From positions 7,156 through 71,155 of the forward strand of contig CAMQBR010000005.1 of assembly GCA_946999045.1 (NCBI GenBank): DNA of 64,000 nt, given 5' to 3'. Origin of the DNA: an uncultured Prevotella sp. (GTDB lineage: Bacteria; Bacteroidota; Bacteroidia; Bacteroidales; Bacteroidaceae). Under the pieces are notes generated by a model. It was not told the DNA's origin, made no database searches, and saw nothing but the letters and a program-made list of their open reading frames with translations. This document shows positions 8,419-19,650 of the stretch, piece by piece. How positions within the stretch are numbered: the first letter of the stretch is position 1; each line of letters opens with the position of its first letter. The position numbers and the translations under genes are program-made.

Positions 8419-8934
8419 TCTATAACATTTCGTGTGGGTAGCCGAGATGGTTAATATGGCACAAAAGGAGGAGCATAAGGGAACCAAACTGCTAAAGGGG
8501 CATCTGCTTCACACTGCTGAACAACAAGAAGCTCTCTACAAAGAAAATAGCGGAATTAGAAAGCATTCTGATAACCTACCCACCATCAGCACAACTTATG
8601 GCCTCAAGTAGTCGTTTGCAAATATATTCATGAATTACAAAAGATTCTGTAGAAAGGATTGAGAAGTGGTGTAATACGGTGGAACAATCAACCATCAAGC
8701 CAAGGGGTAACTTTGCAACAATGGTTAGGGAACACATACTTGACATCAAGTATCTATTTATTATGAGAAATGTTTTATTATGAGAAATGTTAACAATGGT
8801 ATTCTTGAAAGATTGAACTCACAGAAAGATTGAACTCACAAATTCAACTTGCGAAAAAGAGGGTTAGAGGCTTTTGAACAAAAATATGTTAACGGGTGGA
8901 ACAAAACAAGATTACTCACACGAAACGTTATAGA
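8419..8934 (+). mobile_element. Internally deleted ISL3-family IS relic
   Basis: A 516-bp element is bounded by inverted repeats TCTATAACATTTCGTGTGGG (8419-8438) and, read inward from the right end, TCTATAACGTTTCGTGTGAG (8915-8934); 18 of 20 positions match. Inside are degraded frames of the C-terminal part of an ISL3-type transposase. One block reads IEKWCNTVEQSTIK and MVREHILDIKY, and a later one reads NNGILERLNSQIQLAKKRVRGF. The family equivalent is W-x-x-x-V-x-x-S ... NGILEGLNSKIQLAKRRARG. The N-terminal zinc-finger half and first catalytic Asp are missing. No target-site duplication is evident. Confidence 0.75.
8758..8840 (+). repeat. Two perfect 17-bp tandem duplications inside the IS relic
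   Basis: TTATTATGAGAAATGTT occurs twice head to tail (8758-8774, 8775-8791), and GAAAGATTGAACTCACA occurs twice head to tail (8807-8823, 8824-8840). Removing one copy of each restores a continuous transposase frame through IMRNVNNGILERLNSQIQ. Each duplication is therefore a frameshift added to a previously readable gene segment. Confidence 0.85.
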
Positions 8935-9232
8935 GACAAAATTTGCAACCTTTGTTATATTGTTAATTTATAATATTTCACAATACAAAGTTAATTAATA
9001 TTGAGGGAGACTGCTGTCTCTCTCTCTTGTATTGCTGATTGTGCTCTTCAGGAGCTTCGTCCCCAGTCTCAAGGCAACCCTTTGTGGTGTTTTTCATGAT
9101 TTTAATACAATCCAAACACCAACAAGTTTTGCCCTTAATATTTGTGTCTTTAAATAAAACAAGCTCACTAATAAATAGTAGGCTTATTTATTTTTCTTAC
9201 CTCCATACTGTTCATATTGAATGCTTACCATA
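8935..9232. other. Non-coding gap between the IS relic and atpG
   Basis: About 300 bp with no credible ORF. A 9-bp hairpin (9003-9024, arms GAGGGAGAC and GTCTCTCTC, loop TGCT) pairs fully only on the plus strand. No strong terminator for the minus-strand ATP synthase operon was found. Confidence 0.6.
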
Positions 9233-10201
9233 TTAGTTATTAACAGAACCTCCTACGATATCCAGCAACTCATTGGTGATAGCTTGCTGACGTCCCTTAT
9301 TCAATTGTAAGTTCAATGAACTTAGTAATTCATCGGCATTATCTGTAGCTGTTTGCATAGCAACCATACGTGCGGCATGTTCACTTGCATTGCTATCAAG
9401 CAATGCCGTATACAACATTAAATGCAATTGTTTAGGAATCAATGTTTCAAGAACAGATTTGATATTAGGTTCAACTATAAAATTATCATGGATAGGCTTT
9501 GCGTCAATATTCTTTACCCCTTTCTTAGAATTCTTTTTGCGCAAATATTCTTGAGCTTTAGCTGTTACACGGTTTGAAGAAAGGTCTCGGTCATTACTCC
9601 ACCTTATCTCCGTAGACAAGTCTATAGGCAAGAATGTCTTGCGAGTTAAGACTTGTGTACCAGCACTTTTAAAGTGATAATATATCATCTCAACCTTATC
9701 AAATTCTCCTTTAACAAACTTCAGTGCTATTTCACGGGCAATAACCTGACACTCATGCGCATTAGGCTTATCAGCCAAATTGATAAAATCTCCTGCAGAA
9801 AAAAGTCCCAACTTCTTAACCTTCTCTGCAACCTTTCTGCCAATAGGATAAATAATAATATTCTCTTTTCCTAAATGCTGGTACTCATCAACAGCTTGTA
9901 ACATGAGTTTTAATACATTACCATTAAAACTTCCACACAAACTACTGTTAGAAGCAAACACTATCAAAGCTACTTTCTTCACTTCAGAACGCTCTTTACT
10001 GAATTCTGTATTAGTATTGGGCATAGAAGCCAAAAAAGATTTCAGAATATGCTCCATCATATTTTCATACGGAAGCATATTTTCTATTTGCACTTGCGCA
10101 TGATGAAGTTTACTTGATGATACCATTTTCATGGCACTTGTAATTTTCCTCGTGTTTTTAACACTGGCAATGCGCAACTTTATCTCTTTGAGTGATGGCA
10201 T
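9233..10201 (-). CDS. atpG: ATP synthase F1 gamma subunit
   Basis: Gamma is the central rotor shaft coupling proton flow to catalysis. The 322-residue protein has the family N-terminal helix (LKEIKLRIASVKNTRKITSAMKMV) and the matching C-terminal helix (ERAARM-type region HAARMVAMQTATDNADELL ... LNKGRQQAITNELLDIVGG). It is somewhat longer than the roughly 290 residues of E. coli gamma, with the extra residues mid-protein around a Lys-rich segment (about 215-235). It is the last gene of the operon, 9 bp after atpA. Confidence 0.96.
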   Translation of the reverse strand: MPSLKEIKLRIASVKNTRKITSAMKMVSSSKLHHAQVQIENMLPYENMMEHILKSFLASMPNTNTEFSKERSEVKKVALIVFASNSSLCGSFNGNVLKLMLQAVDEYQHLGKENIIIYPIGRKVAEKVKKLGLFSAGDFINLADKPNAHECQVIAREIALKFVKGEFDKVEMIYYHFKSAGTQVLTRKTFLPIDLSTEIRWSNDRDLSSNRVTAKAQEYLRKKNSKKGVKNIDAKPIHDNFIVEPNIKSVLETLIPKQLHLMLYTALLDSNASEHAARMVAMQTATDNADELLSSLNLQLNKGRQQAITNELLDIVGGSVNN

Positions 10202-10210
10202 AGGCTATTA

Positions 10211-11794
10211 TTATTTATATTGAGCAGTTACATCCGCCATGGTAGCTTCTATGGTCTTGATTGCTTCTTCTGGCAACTGTCCAAAAGCTAATATTTCTAT
10301 CACATCTTGATGTTTGGTTCTCATTGACTCCAAAAAAGTATCCTGACAATTACGTACACTATCTATTGGCACATCTGCCATTAAGCCATGAACTCCACAA
10401 TAGATAATAGCTACTTGTTCACCAACAGGCATAGGACTATATTGAGGCTGTATTAATAATTGATTATTCTTACGACCTCTATCCAATGTCATCGCTGTAA
10501 CGGCATCCATATCACTTGAGAACTTAGAGAAGGCTTCAAGTTCACGATATTGTGCCATATTAATTTTCAACGTACCAGCAACTTTCTTCATACTCTTAAT
10601 CTGAGCACTACCACCTACACGTGATACAGAAATACCAACATTGATAGCAGGGCGGAAGCCTTGGTTAAACAAAGTTGTTTCCAAATAAATCTGTCCATCT
10701 GTAATAGAAATTACGTTGGTAGGAATATATGCAGAAACATCACCTGCCTGTGTTTCTATGATAGGAAGGGCAGTTAACGAACCACCTCCCTTTACATATC
10801 CTTTTAAAGATGCAGGTAAATCGTTCATCATTTCTGCAACTTCTTGCTGATCGTTGATACGTGCAGCACGTTCCAACAATCGAGAGTGAAGATAGAATAC
10901 ATCACCAGGATAAGCCTCACGACCAGAAGGACGACGCAAAATCAATGATATTTCACGATAAGCAACAGCTTGTTTAGATAAATCATCATATACAACCAAT
11001 GCAGACAACCCCCTGTCTCGGAAGTATTCGCCAATGGCAGCGCCTGCAAATGGAGCGTAATACTGCATAGCAGCTGGGTCGGCAGCAGTAGCCGAAACAA
11101 TAATAGTATATGGTAAAGCTCCGTGTTCCTTTAATATCTGAACAAGATTGGCAACCGTAGAAGCCTTTTGTCCGATAGCCACATAGATACAATATACAGG
11201 TTTACCTGCTTCATAAAAACTCTTTTGGTTGATAATAGTATCTACTGCAATAGCCGTTTTACCAGTTTGGCGGTCACCGATAATCAATTCTCGCTGCCCT
11301 CTACCGATTGGAATCATTGAGTCAACAGCCTTAATTCCAGTTTGAAGTGGTTCCTTTACTGGTTGTCTGTAAATAACGCCAGGTGCTTTACGATCAAGTG
11401 GCATCTCAAAAGAATTGGTCATATCTAGCTCGCCCAAACCATCAATAGCTTCGCCTAATGGATTGATAACACGACCTAACATATTATCATTTACACGAAT
11501 AGAAGCAATACGGTGTGTACGTTTTGCAGTCATGCCCTCTTTAATACCAGATGTTGGTCCTAACAGAATACAACCAACATTATCCTCCTCAAGGTTCATC
11601 ACGATAGCCATGATACCGTTTTCAAATTCCAACAGCTCGTTAGCTTCAGCATTTCGCAATCCGTACAAACGGGCAACACCATCACCTACATTAAGAACGG
11701 TGCCCACTTCATCGAATTTCAAATCGGACTGAATGCCTTTCAACTGTTGAAGTAGTACCTCTGACACTTCACTTGGTTTTATTTTATCTGACAT
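10211..11794 (-). CDS. atpA: ATP synthase F1 alpha subunit
   Basis: Alpha forms the non-catalytic nucleotide-binding sites of the F1 hexamer. The 527-residue protein has the Walker A motif GDRQTGKT (173-180), the Walker B region [10 protein letters not shown], and the alpha signature [17 protein letters not shown]. It begins at ATG 11794, 16 bp after atpH. Length and motifs are normal. Confidence 0.98.
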   Translation of the reverse strand: MSDKIKPSEVSEVLLQQLKGIQSDLKFDEVGTVLNVGDGVARLYGLRNAEANELLEFENGIMAIVMNLEEDNVGCILLGPTSGIKEGMTAKRTHRIASIRVNDNMLGRVINPLGEAIDGLGELDMTNSFEMPLDRKAPGVIYRQPVKEPLQTGIKAVDSMIPIGRGQRELIIGDRQTGKTAIAVDTIINQKSFYEAGKPVYCIYVAIGQKASTVANLVQILKEHGALPYTIIVSATAADPAAMQYYAPFAGAAIGEYFRDRGLSALVVYDDLSKQAVAYREISLILRRPSGREAYPGDVFYLHSRLLERAARINDQQEVAEMMNDLPASLKGYVKGGGSLTALPIIETQAGDVSAYIPTNVISITDGQIYLETTLFNQGFRPAINVGISVSRVGGSAQIKSMKKVAGTLKINMAQYRELEAFSKFSSDMDAVTAMTLDRGRKNNQLLIQPQYSPMPVGEQVAIIYCGVHGLMADVPIDSVRNCQDTFLESMRTKHQDVIEILAFGQLPEEAIKTIEATMADVTAQYK

Positions 11795-11810
11795 TGTTTC
11801 TTTGTTTAAA

Positions 11811-12347
11811 TTATTTCTTTAGCTGCTTCAGAATATGAGTTAGTTGAGTTTGAACACTGGCATCCATTCTATAAGAATCGTATTCCAGAATAAAACCACC
11901 GATGATATCTGAGTTAATCTCAGATTGGAGCTGTATAGTTCCAGCAGATTTGCTATGAATTAGTTGCTCCATCCGGTTTTGTATATCTGTAGTTACAGCT
12001 GTTGCGGTAATCAGTTTACCACAAATAATATTCTTTTGTTGACGATATAAGGTAATATAAGATGCTGCCATATATTGCAAAATATTCTCTCTTCCCCCAC
12101 GCAAGACCAATGAAATAAAGTTTTTTGTAAGTTCTGAAGTATTATTTCCACATGCTGTTTCTATTAAACTTTGCTTATTCTTGCCATTCAGTAATGGATT
12201 AGATATTGTTTGTTTGAAATCAGCTACACGCATAAAACAATCTGACAGTATCATCATTTCCTGATATACCTCCTTTTCCAATTTCATTTCGAGCGCACAT
12301 TTCAAGAGAGCCCGAGCATATCTAACAGCTATTACGCCTGTGTTCAT
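11811..12347 (-). CDS. atpH: ATP synthase F1 delta subunit
   Basis: Delta (OSCP equivalent) links the peripheral stalk to the top of F1. The 178-residue length is normal. Recognisable features are the N-terminal [12 protein letters not shown] helix and the C-terminal region with [22 protein letters not shown], matching the family pattern I-G-G-x-x-x-x-x-x-D-x-x-x-D-x-S. The gene sits 6 bp after atpF in the operon. Confidence 0.94.
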   Translation of the reverse strand: MNTGVIAVRYARALLKCALEMKLEKEVYQEMMILSDCFMRVADFKQTISNPLLNGKNKQSLIETACGNNTSELTKNFISLVLRGGRENILQYMAASYITLYRQQKNIICGKLITATAVTTDIQNRMEQLIHSKSAGTIQLQSEINSDIIGGFILEYDSYRMDASVQTQLTHILKQLKK

Positions 12348-12353
12348 CTTATT

Positions 12354-12872
12354 CTAACCTTTAGTCTTTTCAACAGAAATATCATTCAGTAATTTGTTGA
12401 TTAACTCCATTTGGCTATCCTTTGATGATAGTTTCTCACGCATAACCTTTTCGGCTATCTGAACAGAAAGCTCTGCTACCTGAGAACGAATATCATGCAT
12501 AGCATTTTGTTTTTCAACATCTATCTCTGTCCGAGCCTCAGTGATTAGACGAGAACTTTCATCCTTTGCCTTCTCATGAGCTTTTTCTACAATCATATCA
12601 CGTGTATCAGCAGCCTCTTTTAGGATGTTAGCTTGCTTTTCACGTGCTTCATGCAGAATAGCATCTCCCTCTTTTTGAATGTTTGCTAAACGTTCGGTTG
12701 CCTCATAAGCCTTACGCAAACTACTATCAATGTATTCTTTGCGCTTTTCAGACATATTGATGATTGCTGGAAAACCATATTTGGCAAGGACAAAGAGAAC
12801 CACCAGAAACGCCAAAAGCATCCAAAAGAGAAGCCCGAGATCAGGAGTTAATATTGATGGTAAATTCTCCAT
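12354..12872 (-). CDS. atpF: ATP synthase Fo subunit b
   Basis: Subunit b is the membrane-anchored peripheral stalk. The 172-residue protein has one N-terminal transmembrane helix (about 10-32, LGLLFWMLLAFLVVLFVLAKYGF). A long charged coiled coil follows, with the YIDSSLRKAYEATERLAN region typical of the family. It is located between atpE and atpH with short gaps. Confidence 0.95.
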   Translation of the reverse strand: MENLPSILTPDLGLLFWMLLAFLVVLFVLAKYGFPAIINMSEKRKEYIDSSLRKAYEATERLANIQKEGDAILHEAREKQANILKEAADTRDMIVEKAHEKAKDESSRLITEARTEIDVEKQNAMHDIRSQVAELSVQIAEKVMREKLSSKDSQMELINKLLNDISVEKTKG

Positions 12873-12889
12873 TCTTATCTTCGAATTAA

Positions 12890-13132
12890 TTACTTAATAA
12901 GGAAGGCGCAAGCTGCAATAGCAAATAAGGCACAACCTTCAATGAAGGCAGATGTTAAAATCATGTTCATTTGGATCTTTCCTGTAGCTTCTGGCTGACG
13001 TGCAATAGCATCCATTGCACTACCACCTATTTTACCAATGCCAATACCTGCACCAATTGTTGCGATACCTGCACCTAAACCACAGCCAAGCTGTGCTAAA
13101 CCTTCTGCTGCTAATAATGTTGAAATCATCAT
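12890..13132 (-). CDS. atpE: ATP synthase Fo subunit c
   Basis: Subunit c forms the rotating ring. The 80-residue hairpin has two glycine-rich transmembrane helices joined by the polar loop ARQPEATGKIQ (45-55). The ion-carrying carboxylate is Glu65 in SAFIEGCALF. A Gln at the Na+-ligand position of helix 1 and a Ser/Thr after Glu65, both seen in Na+-type rings, are absent, so proton coupling is the simpler reading. The start has two adjacent ATG codons; 13132 is used here. Confidence 0.96.
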   Translation of the reverse strand: MMISTLLAAEGLAQLGCGLGAGIATIGAGIGIGKIGGSAMDAIARQPEATGKIQMNMILTSAFIEGCALFAIAACAFLIK

Positions 13133-13182
13133 AATACGTTTTGTTTTTATAGTTATTAATATTTTTATTTTACTCTATTACT

Positions 13183-14229
13183 TTATCCTTCTGTATGTGG
13201 TTCTGGATGAGCTAATCCTATAAATACAGCACTCAGCATTGTAAATACGTATGCCTGAATGAACGCTACCAATACCTCCAAGAGATTCATGAAGAGAAGC
13301 ATGATAGCACTAAAGATATTCAATCCTAAACCATAGCTTGCACCCATTGACCATCCTAAAAAGATAACACAAGTGAAACTAAGTATCACTGCGTGTCCTG
13401 CCATCATATTGGCGAAAAGACGTATCATCAATGCAAATGGCTTTGTAAACACACCAAAAATTTCTACAACAGGCATCAATGGAATAGGAGCCTTTAAGAA
13501 GACAGGCACATGAGGCCAAAATATATCTTTCCAATACTCCTTGTTGCCAAAACAATTAATGGCAATCATTGAACATAATGCCAAAAAGAATGTTATGTTG
13601 ATGTTACCTGTAATATTACTTCCACCTGGGAAAATAGGAATTAAGCCAATGATATTACAAGTAAAAATGAAAAAGAATACAGTTAGCAAATAAGGAGCAA
13701 AACGTTTATAGCTATGTTCGCCTACCGATGGGCGTATCAAATCATCATAGATATACATTACAAACATCTCCATAACGCCCACAAACCCTTTTGGAGCTTT
13801 ACTCTTCTCATCTGTCTTTTTGTACCATCTTGCACAACTCAAAAATACAATGATGAGTACAATTACTACAATCCATATTTGTGCTACTACCTTTGTAATA
13901 CTAAAGTCAAGCGGCCGTACACTTTTGCCATTAGCTAAATGTTCATATATCTTGCCGTGATGACTGTCATCAAAGAAAAATTGCTTTGGTAAATTTTTAG
14001 CAGTACCCACGTACCATTCACCAGTTGTTCTACTTTTAACAATGATTGGTAATGGAATGCTGATGTGTTTTCCCTGATAAGATGCGATGTGCCACTCGTA
14101 AGAATCGGCCAAGTGTTCCAACACAATCTGAGGAATATTCAATGATTTACCTTTGTCATTATTAGCAAAGACATTAACCGATGCCAATAAAAACATGATA
14201 AAGAGAGATATGGTTCTTATCTGTTTCAT
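13183..14229 (-). CDS. atpB: ATP synthase Fo subunit a, with exported N-terminal extension
   Basis: Subunit a provides the proton half-channels. The essential Arg is Arg270 in MIRLFANMMAGHA. At 348 residues it is much longer than E. coli subunit a (271). Residues 1-22 look like a signal peptide (LFIMFLLASVNVFA), followed by a hydrophilic stretch of about 90 residues before the first core helix (about 112-132). This periplasmic extension is seen in Bacteroidetes relatives. It is encoded 39 bp after the AtpI-like gene and precedes atpE. Confidence 0.95.
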   Translation of the reverse strand: MKQIRTISLFIMFLLASVNVFANNDKGKSLNIPQIVLEHLADSYEWHIASYQGKHISIPLPIIVKSRTTGEWYVGTAKNLPKQFFFDDSHHGKIYEHLANGKSVRPLDFSITKVVAQIWIVVIVLIIVFLSCARWYKKTDEKSKAPKGFVGVMEMFVMYIYDDLIRPSVGEHSYKRFAPYLLTVFFFIFTCNIIGLIPIFPGGSNITGNINITFFLALCSMIAINCFGNKEYWKDIFWPHVPVFLKAPIPLMPVVEIFGVFTKPFALMIRLFANMMAGHAVILSFTCVIFLGWSMGASYGLGLNIFSAIMLLFMNLLEVLVAFIQAYVFTMLSAVFIGLAHPEPHTEG

Positions 14230-14268
14230 TATAAATAATTCATTATCGCTGAGAAGCGAAACTCTTGT

Positions 14269-14658
14269 TTACCTCAATTTTCTCAAAAAGAATAGAGAAT
14301 GGTGACACAAAATACTTAAATAATAGACCATAAAGAACAGCAATGGATAAATCATGTTACCACGATTTGATACCAAGAAATATACAAACATTACTGCTAT
14401 AGCTGAAAGAAACCTAATTCCAGACACACCCATAAAAAATGTAGTCAAGCTACCTTCATGTTCGTCAGCCACCTTGCTCCACACAATAATATCAGCAAAT
14501 TCTATTATTGCAGCATAGATAACACTTACTATAATAGCTGCCGTTAAATTATACAGGTTGAAAAAGAGAACTGCCGATACCTCCAACAAAGTAACAATGA
14601 CCAGCAATGCAACACTTTGCTTCATGTATCGATGTTTTGTTTTCTTGCTATCACCCAT
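14269..14658 (-). CDS. Small membrane protein of the ATP synthase operon (AtpI-like position)
   Basis: A 129-residue protein with four predicted transmembrane helices (about 17-35, 36-58, 72-95 and 98-118) and basic ends. It sits between atpC and atpB, where Bacteroidetes operons usually carry an uncharacterised gene. In other phyla AtpI, a c-ring assembly helper, is encoded next to atpB. The sequence itself is not clearly AtpI, so this role is inferred from position and topology only. Confidence 0.75.
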   Translation of the reverse strand: MGDSKKTKHRYMKQSVALLVIVTLLEVSAVLFFNLYNLTAAIIVSVIYAAIIEFADIIVWSKVADEHEGSLTTFFMGVSGIRFLSAIAVMFVYFLVSNRGNMIYPLLFFMVYYLSILCHHSLFFLRKLR

Positions 14659-14670
14659 GATCTTTTACGA

Positions 14671-14922
14671 CTATAATTCAACACACGCACTTACTATATT
14701 CTTCTGGACCTCTACAAATCCACCTTGAATCTGCAAAGATTGCTCTTTACCCATTTTATCTTTATAGGTAATAGTACCAATTTCGAGTGATGATATGATA
14801 GGTGCATGATTTACCAAAATTTCAAATTCCCCCATTGTTCCAGGAACGATAACTTGTATTACTTCGCCATCGAAAACAACTTTTTCAGGAGATATTATTC
14901 TTAGTGTCAGCATATCGGTCAT
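14671..14922 (-). CDS. atpC: ATP synthase F1 epsilon subunit (short form)
   Basis: Epsilon binds gamma at the base of the rotor. The protein is only 83 residues and consists of the N-terminal beta-sandwich (LRIISPEKVVFDGEV, PGTMGEFEILVNHAPIIS, GGFVEVQKNIVSACVE). The C-terminal helical hairpin, which inhibits ATP hydrolysis in longer homologues, is absent. The gene lies 21 bp after atpD. Confidence 0.94.
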   Translation of the reverse strand: MTDMLTLRIISPEKVVFDGEVIQVIVPGTMGEFEILVNHAPIISSLEIGTITYKDKMGKEQSLQIQGGFVEVQKNIVSACVEL

Positions 14923-14943
14923 TTTACTTATTTAAGTACTACC

Positions 14944-16479
<1,536 letters not shown>

Positions 16480-16528
16480 TTATTTTTATATGAATTTATT
16501 TTTCTGGTTCTTGTATTGTTTAGTATTG

Positions 16529-16559
16529 CAAATATACAAAAAAATGAGATAACTCCCAA
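16529..16559 (-). promoter_or_regulatory. Promoter of the ATP synthase operon
   Basis: Minus-strand TTG (16557-16559), 20 bp, then TATATTTG (16529-16536) is a good -33/-7 pair. The leader to atpD would be about 50 nt. Confidence 0.7.
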
Positions 16560-16662
16560 CGCTTCATCTTAATATTAACAAAAACTTAACACTATATTAA
16601 CATCTATTTCACTTACACTAATATCCTCGTATTTTGCAGTCAACAGCATACCAGAAACACGA

Positions 16663-17640
16663 TTAAATACTCAATTCATCCAAAACTTTAATAAGCTTTC
16701 TATCAAAAGGCTTATCGCTCCGGATAGCTTCGCTCAATGGTACGTAAGCTATTTCGTTGTTCTTAATGCCTATCATTATATTTCGCTGTCCTTGCATAAT
16801 GGCTTCTACTGCACCTACACCTGTTCTACTTGCCATGATACGGTCGTGTGCCGAAGGTCTGCCGCCACGTTGTAAGTGTCCTAAGATTGATACACGCACA
16901 TCATATCCAGGGAACTCATTGCGTACACGGTCTGCATAATAAAGTGCGCCACACTTAGGGCTTTCACTTACGATAACGATACACGATCGTTTAGACTTAC
17001 GGATACCACGCTCCATAAAGTGCCCTAACTGGTCAACATCTGTACTGTCCTCTGGTATGATAGCTGCTTCTGCACCTGATGCTATTGCGCTATTTTGTGC
17101 TAAGAAGCCAGCATCACGTCCCATTACTTCAACAAAGAATATGCGTTCATGGCTCTGTGCTGTATCACGAATACGGTCTACGCACTCAACAATAGTATTA
17201 AGTGTGGTATCATATCCTATTGTAGAATCTGTTCCATATAAATCGTTATCAATGGTTCCAGGCAAACCTATACAACAAATATCATGTTCTTGTGCAAACA
17301 ACATAGCACCTGTTAGTGAACCATTACCACCGATAACTACCAAAGCACCAATTTCGTGTTTTTGTAAGTTATCATATGCTTTTTTTCTCCCTTCGGGCGT
17401 AAAAAACTCTTTACTACGAGCCGTCTTGAGGATTGTACCTCCAGACATAATGATTCCACTTACATTTTCGGTTGAGAAATCTTTAATCTCATCATTAATT
17501 AACCCCTCAAAGCCTTTATAGATACCTTTAATTTTAAACCCATTACATATACCAGCACGGGTTACCGCCCTTATGGCAGCGTTCATTCCTGGGGCATCAC
17601 CACCCGAAGTAAGAATACCAATTGTTGTAATTTTAGCCAT
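16663..17640 (-). CDS. pfkA: ATP-dependent 6-phosphofructokinase
   Basis: This is the committed step of glycolysis, fructose-6-phosphate to fructose-1,6-bisphosphate. Family motifs are [15 protein letters not shown] at the nucleotide site, [23 protein letters not shown] with the catalytic Asp, [11 protein letters not shown] and the C-terminal [15 protein letters not shown]. The start is set at MAKITTIG because relatives begin a few residues before GILTSGGD. An in-frame ATG seven codons upstream (17661) is the alternative. The ATP type is inferred from GGDAP/GGNGS. Confidence 0.95.
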   Translation of the reverse strand: MAKITTIGILTSGGDAPGMNAAIRAVTRAGICNGFKIKGIYKGFEGLINDEIKDFSTENVSGIIMSGGTILKTARSKEFFTPEGRKKAYDNLQKHEIGALVVIGGNGSLTGAMLFAQEHDICCIGLPGTIDNDLYGTDSTIGYDTTLNTIVECVDRIRDTAQSHERIFFVEVMGRDAGFLAQNSAIASGAEAAIIPEDSTDVDQLGHFMERGIRKSKRSCIVIVSESPKCGALYYADRVRNEFPGYDVRVSILGHLQRGGRPSAHDRIMASRTGVGAVEAIMQGQRNIMIGIKNNEIAYVPLSEAIRSDKPFDRKLIKVLDELSI

Positions 17641-17716
17641 AATTTTTTGCGCTATGCGCATTTTATTAAATTCTTTATAGATTGTTGTTTTCCTTACACA
17701 ACAGTTTTTAGTATTG

Positions 17717-17745
17717 CAAAGATACTAAATATTAGATTAAAACAA
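17717..17745 (-). promoter_or_regulatory. Promoter of pfkA
   Basis: Minus-strand TTG (17743-17745), 18 bp, then TATCTTTG (17717-17724) fits the Bacteroidetes consensus closely. Confidence 0.7.
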
Positions 17746-17816
17746 TCATATGAAGATATGTTTTTGCATATAGATTTTTATTAAGAGTAAAATAAAGTTA
17801 AGGGTAGCAACGCACC

Positions 17817-18019
17817 TTAAGGCTGGTTCTATAAATTACCACCATATAACGTATGGTTATTTGTACGAAATACGTTTTGTTATCTTTTGGCTTCTTTTTA
17901 TAGAAAACAGGCTACGCCTTAACAATTCAAATTTGTTTGATTGTATTCGGCTTGCACTGCTGTTTTTTGATTCAAAGACTAAAAAACTAATTTGTAGAAC
18001 CTGCCTTTATAGAACCTGC
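17817..18019. repeat. Dispersed TIR element, copy B
   Basis: The 185-bp element (17821-18005) starts GGCTGGTTCTATAAATTA and ends in the inverted form GGCAGGTTCTACAAATTA (16 of 18 matching). TTAA precedes it; TTTA follows. A second, partial end (AGCAGGTTCTATAAA read inward, about 18006-18020) abuts the right side. The interior ACGTTTTGTTATCTTTTGG is shared with copies A and C. A 78-codon plus-strand frame starting inside it is not conserved among copies. The rest of the pfkA-flippase gap (18020-18153) holds nothing recognisable. Confidence 0.78.
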
Positions 18020-18153
18020 TTTAGTATAATATATGAATGGAAAAATATTGGCTCGTCGGATACTATTTGCAAAACTTTGTGTTCAGAGGATAATTGAAAG
18101 AGCTTAAAATAAGTATATTTTGCATCTAACAGCATACGTTTCTATACCTATCC

Positions 18154-19650
18154 TCAAAGATTGCTATCGCTCTCCCATAGCTTAGCTTTTAACTTATTCC
18201 ATATATTAGTTTTCTTTTTAAGAATATATAAAGATATGTATGCACTCATCAAAGTTAAGATGGCACCTGCAATACAATACCACACACCATGTAGCATTTG
18301 TACCATAATGTATGTTCCCAATCCTATACTTAGCTGAATACCAGCATATTTCCAAACAGAAGATGATATAGAGTATTGGTATACCTTATACATACAAATA
18401 GATAACATGATAAAATCAAATAATGCTACCAAAGTAATAGCAAATCCGATTCCTAATAGTTGATAAAAAGAAAAACTTTCTATAATTGCTAACACAAATA
18501 CAATATAGTATATTCCTTCCATTAGAGTATAAAGTATAGGGTTTCCTTTGGCTAATGGTACATACGCTATGGGTAACTTAATGGCACGTATATACATAGC
18601 TAGTACCATGGTTTGTACCATGAGCTGCAAAGACATAAATTCATGACTATATAATAAAGGTAATATTACGGGAATACCAACCATAAATGCTACTAACATA
18701 GGAGAAATAATAAGTAACGATACTTCTATCTGGCTATTAACAATATCACTTAATAAAGCGCCATTACCTTTAATTGATGACAAACGGGGAAAATAATCGG
18801 TCTCCATAGCTGTAAAAACAATACCAGCATAAGTCATCGTCATCATATATGCAGCATTATATAACCCTACAGTCTCAACAGAGCCTAATACATTAAGGTA
18901 TCTGCGAATTAAAAAATCGGCTCCGCTCCCCATCACCCCTGCCAGTACAAAAGCTATACCTATCTTAATCATAGGCTTACCTGCTACCCATAAACTTTTA
19001 CTATAGCATAAACGTATAGCATATTGTCGGTGAGAAAAATAGATAGTTAGTAACATTTGCATTAACGCTACTATAATAAGCGAAGGAACAATAGCTGCCT
19101 GATACCATATATAGAACAATGGTATGGATGTTATCAGTGCACCAACGATATTAAAAAAGGATATTTTGGCTAACGCTTTTAACTGCCTAATGGCTTTTAA
19201 GATAGCCAGTTCGCCTCCCGAAATAGCGGTTAATGCTACTACTACAGAGAGTAAAACAAAGTGTAAGGAGTGATTACCCCATTCAAATACCCATTTGCTA
19301 AGCAGCGGACTCAGTACTATGCACACCACCATACCTAGTAAGGCGGTTAACTGGCTCCAAAATCTAATGATGCTGATACATCTCTTTATTTCCGCATCAT
19401 CACCTTGCTCATAAACAACAGACAGCTTTCTAACGGCACTCATACCTAAGCCAAAACTAGTAGAGTCGGATATGAGCCGTATTGTAGAATTAAAAATAGA
19501 CATAAGTCCCATACCATCTGGACCTAAAATAAGTGCTACCAGCTTATTACGAATAACACCTATCAGTATGCTTAGTCCTTGTACACCACCAAAGAGTCCT
19601 GTGTACTTTAATATATGTCCATAGGTTTTATTTCTATTTTCTTTTGTCAT
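18154..19650 (-). CDS. Polysaccharide flippase (Wzx/MOP superfamily)
   Basis: The 498-residue protein is almost entirely hydrophobic, with 12-14 predicted transmembrane helices. Its N-terminus (GLFGGVQGLSILIGVIRNKLVALILGPDGMGLMSIFNS) is typical of O-antigen/oligosaccharide translocases of the MOP superfamily. Such proteins flip lipid-linked glycan units across the inner membrane. The gene is transcribed away from three glycosyltransferase genes across a 600-bp intergenic region, so it probably exports their product. The exact substrate is unknown, and no polymerase gene accompanies it. Confidence 0.85.
   Translation of the reverse strand: MTKENRNKTYGHILKYTGLFGGVQGLSILIGVIRNKLVALILGPDGMGLMSIFNSTIRLISDSTSFGLGMSAVRKLSVVYEQGDDAEIKRCISIIRFWSQLTALLGMVVCIVLSPLLSKWVFEWGNHSLHFVLLSVVVALTAISGGELAILKAIRQLKALAKISFFNIVGALITSIPLFYIWYQAAIVPSLIIVALMQMLLTIYFSHRQYAIRLCYSKSLWVAGKPMIKIGIAFVLAGVMGSGADFLIRRYLNVLGSVETVGLYNAAYMMTMTYAGIVFTAMETDYFPRLSSIKGNGALLSDIVNSQIEVSLLIISPMLVAFMVGIPVILPLLYSHEFMSLQLMVQTMVLAMYIRAIKLPIAYVPLAKGNPILYTLMEGIYYIVFVLAIIESFSFYQLLGIGFAITLVALFDFIMLSICMYKVYQYSISSSVWKYAGIQLSIGLGTYIMVQMLHGVWYCIAGAILTLMSAYISLYILKKKTNIWNKLKAKLWESDSNL

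Noticed and set aside
8432..8462. tRNA-like start GGTAGCCGAGATGGTTAAT
   Set aside because: It recalls the D-arm of Ser/Leu tRNAs, but no anticodon arm, T-arm (GGTTCGAATCC) or acceptor pairing follows, and it overlaps the terminal repeat of the IS relic.
12890..13132. Sodium-type ATP synthase c-ring
   Set aside because: The Gln in helix 1 and the Ser/Thr after the essential Glu that mark Na+ rings are missing around Glu65.
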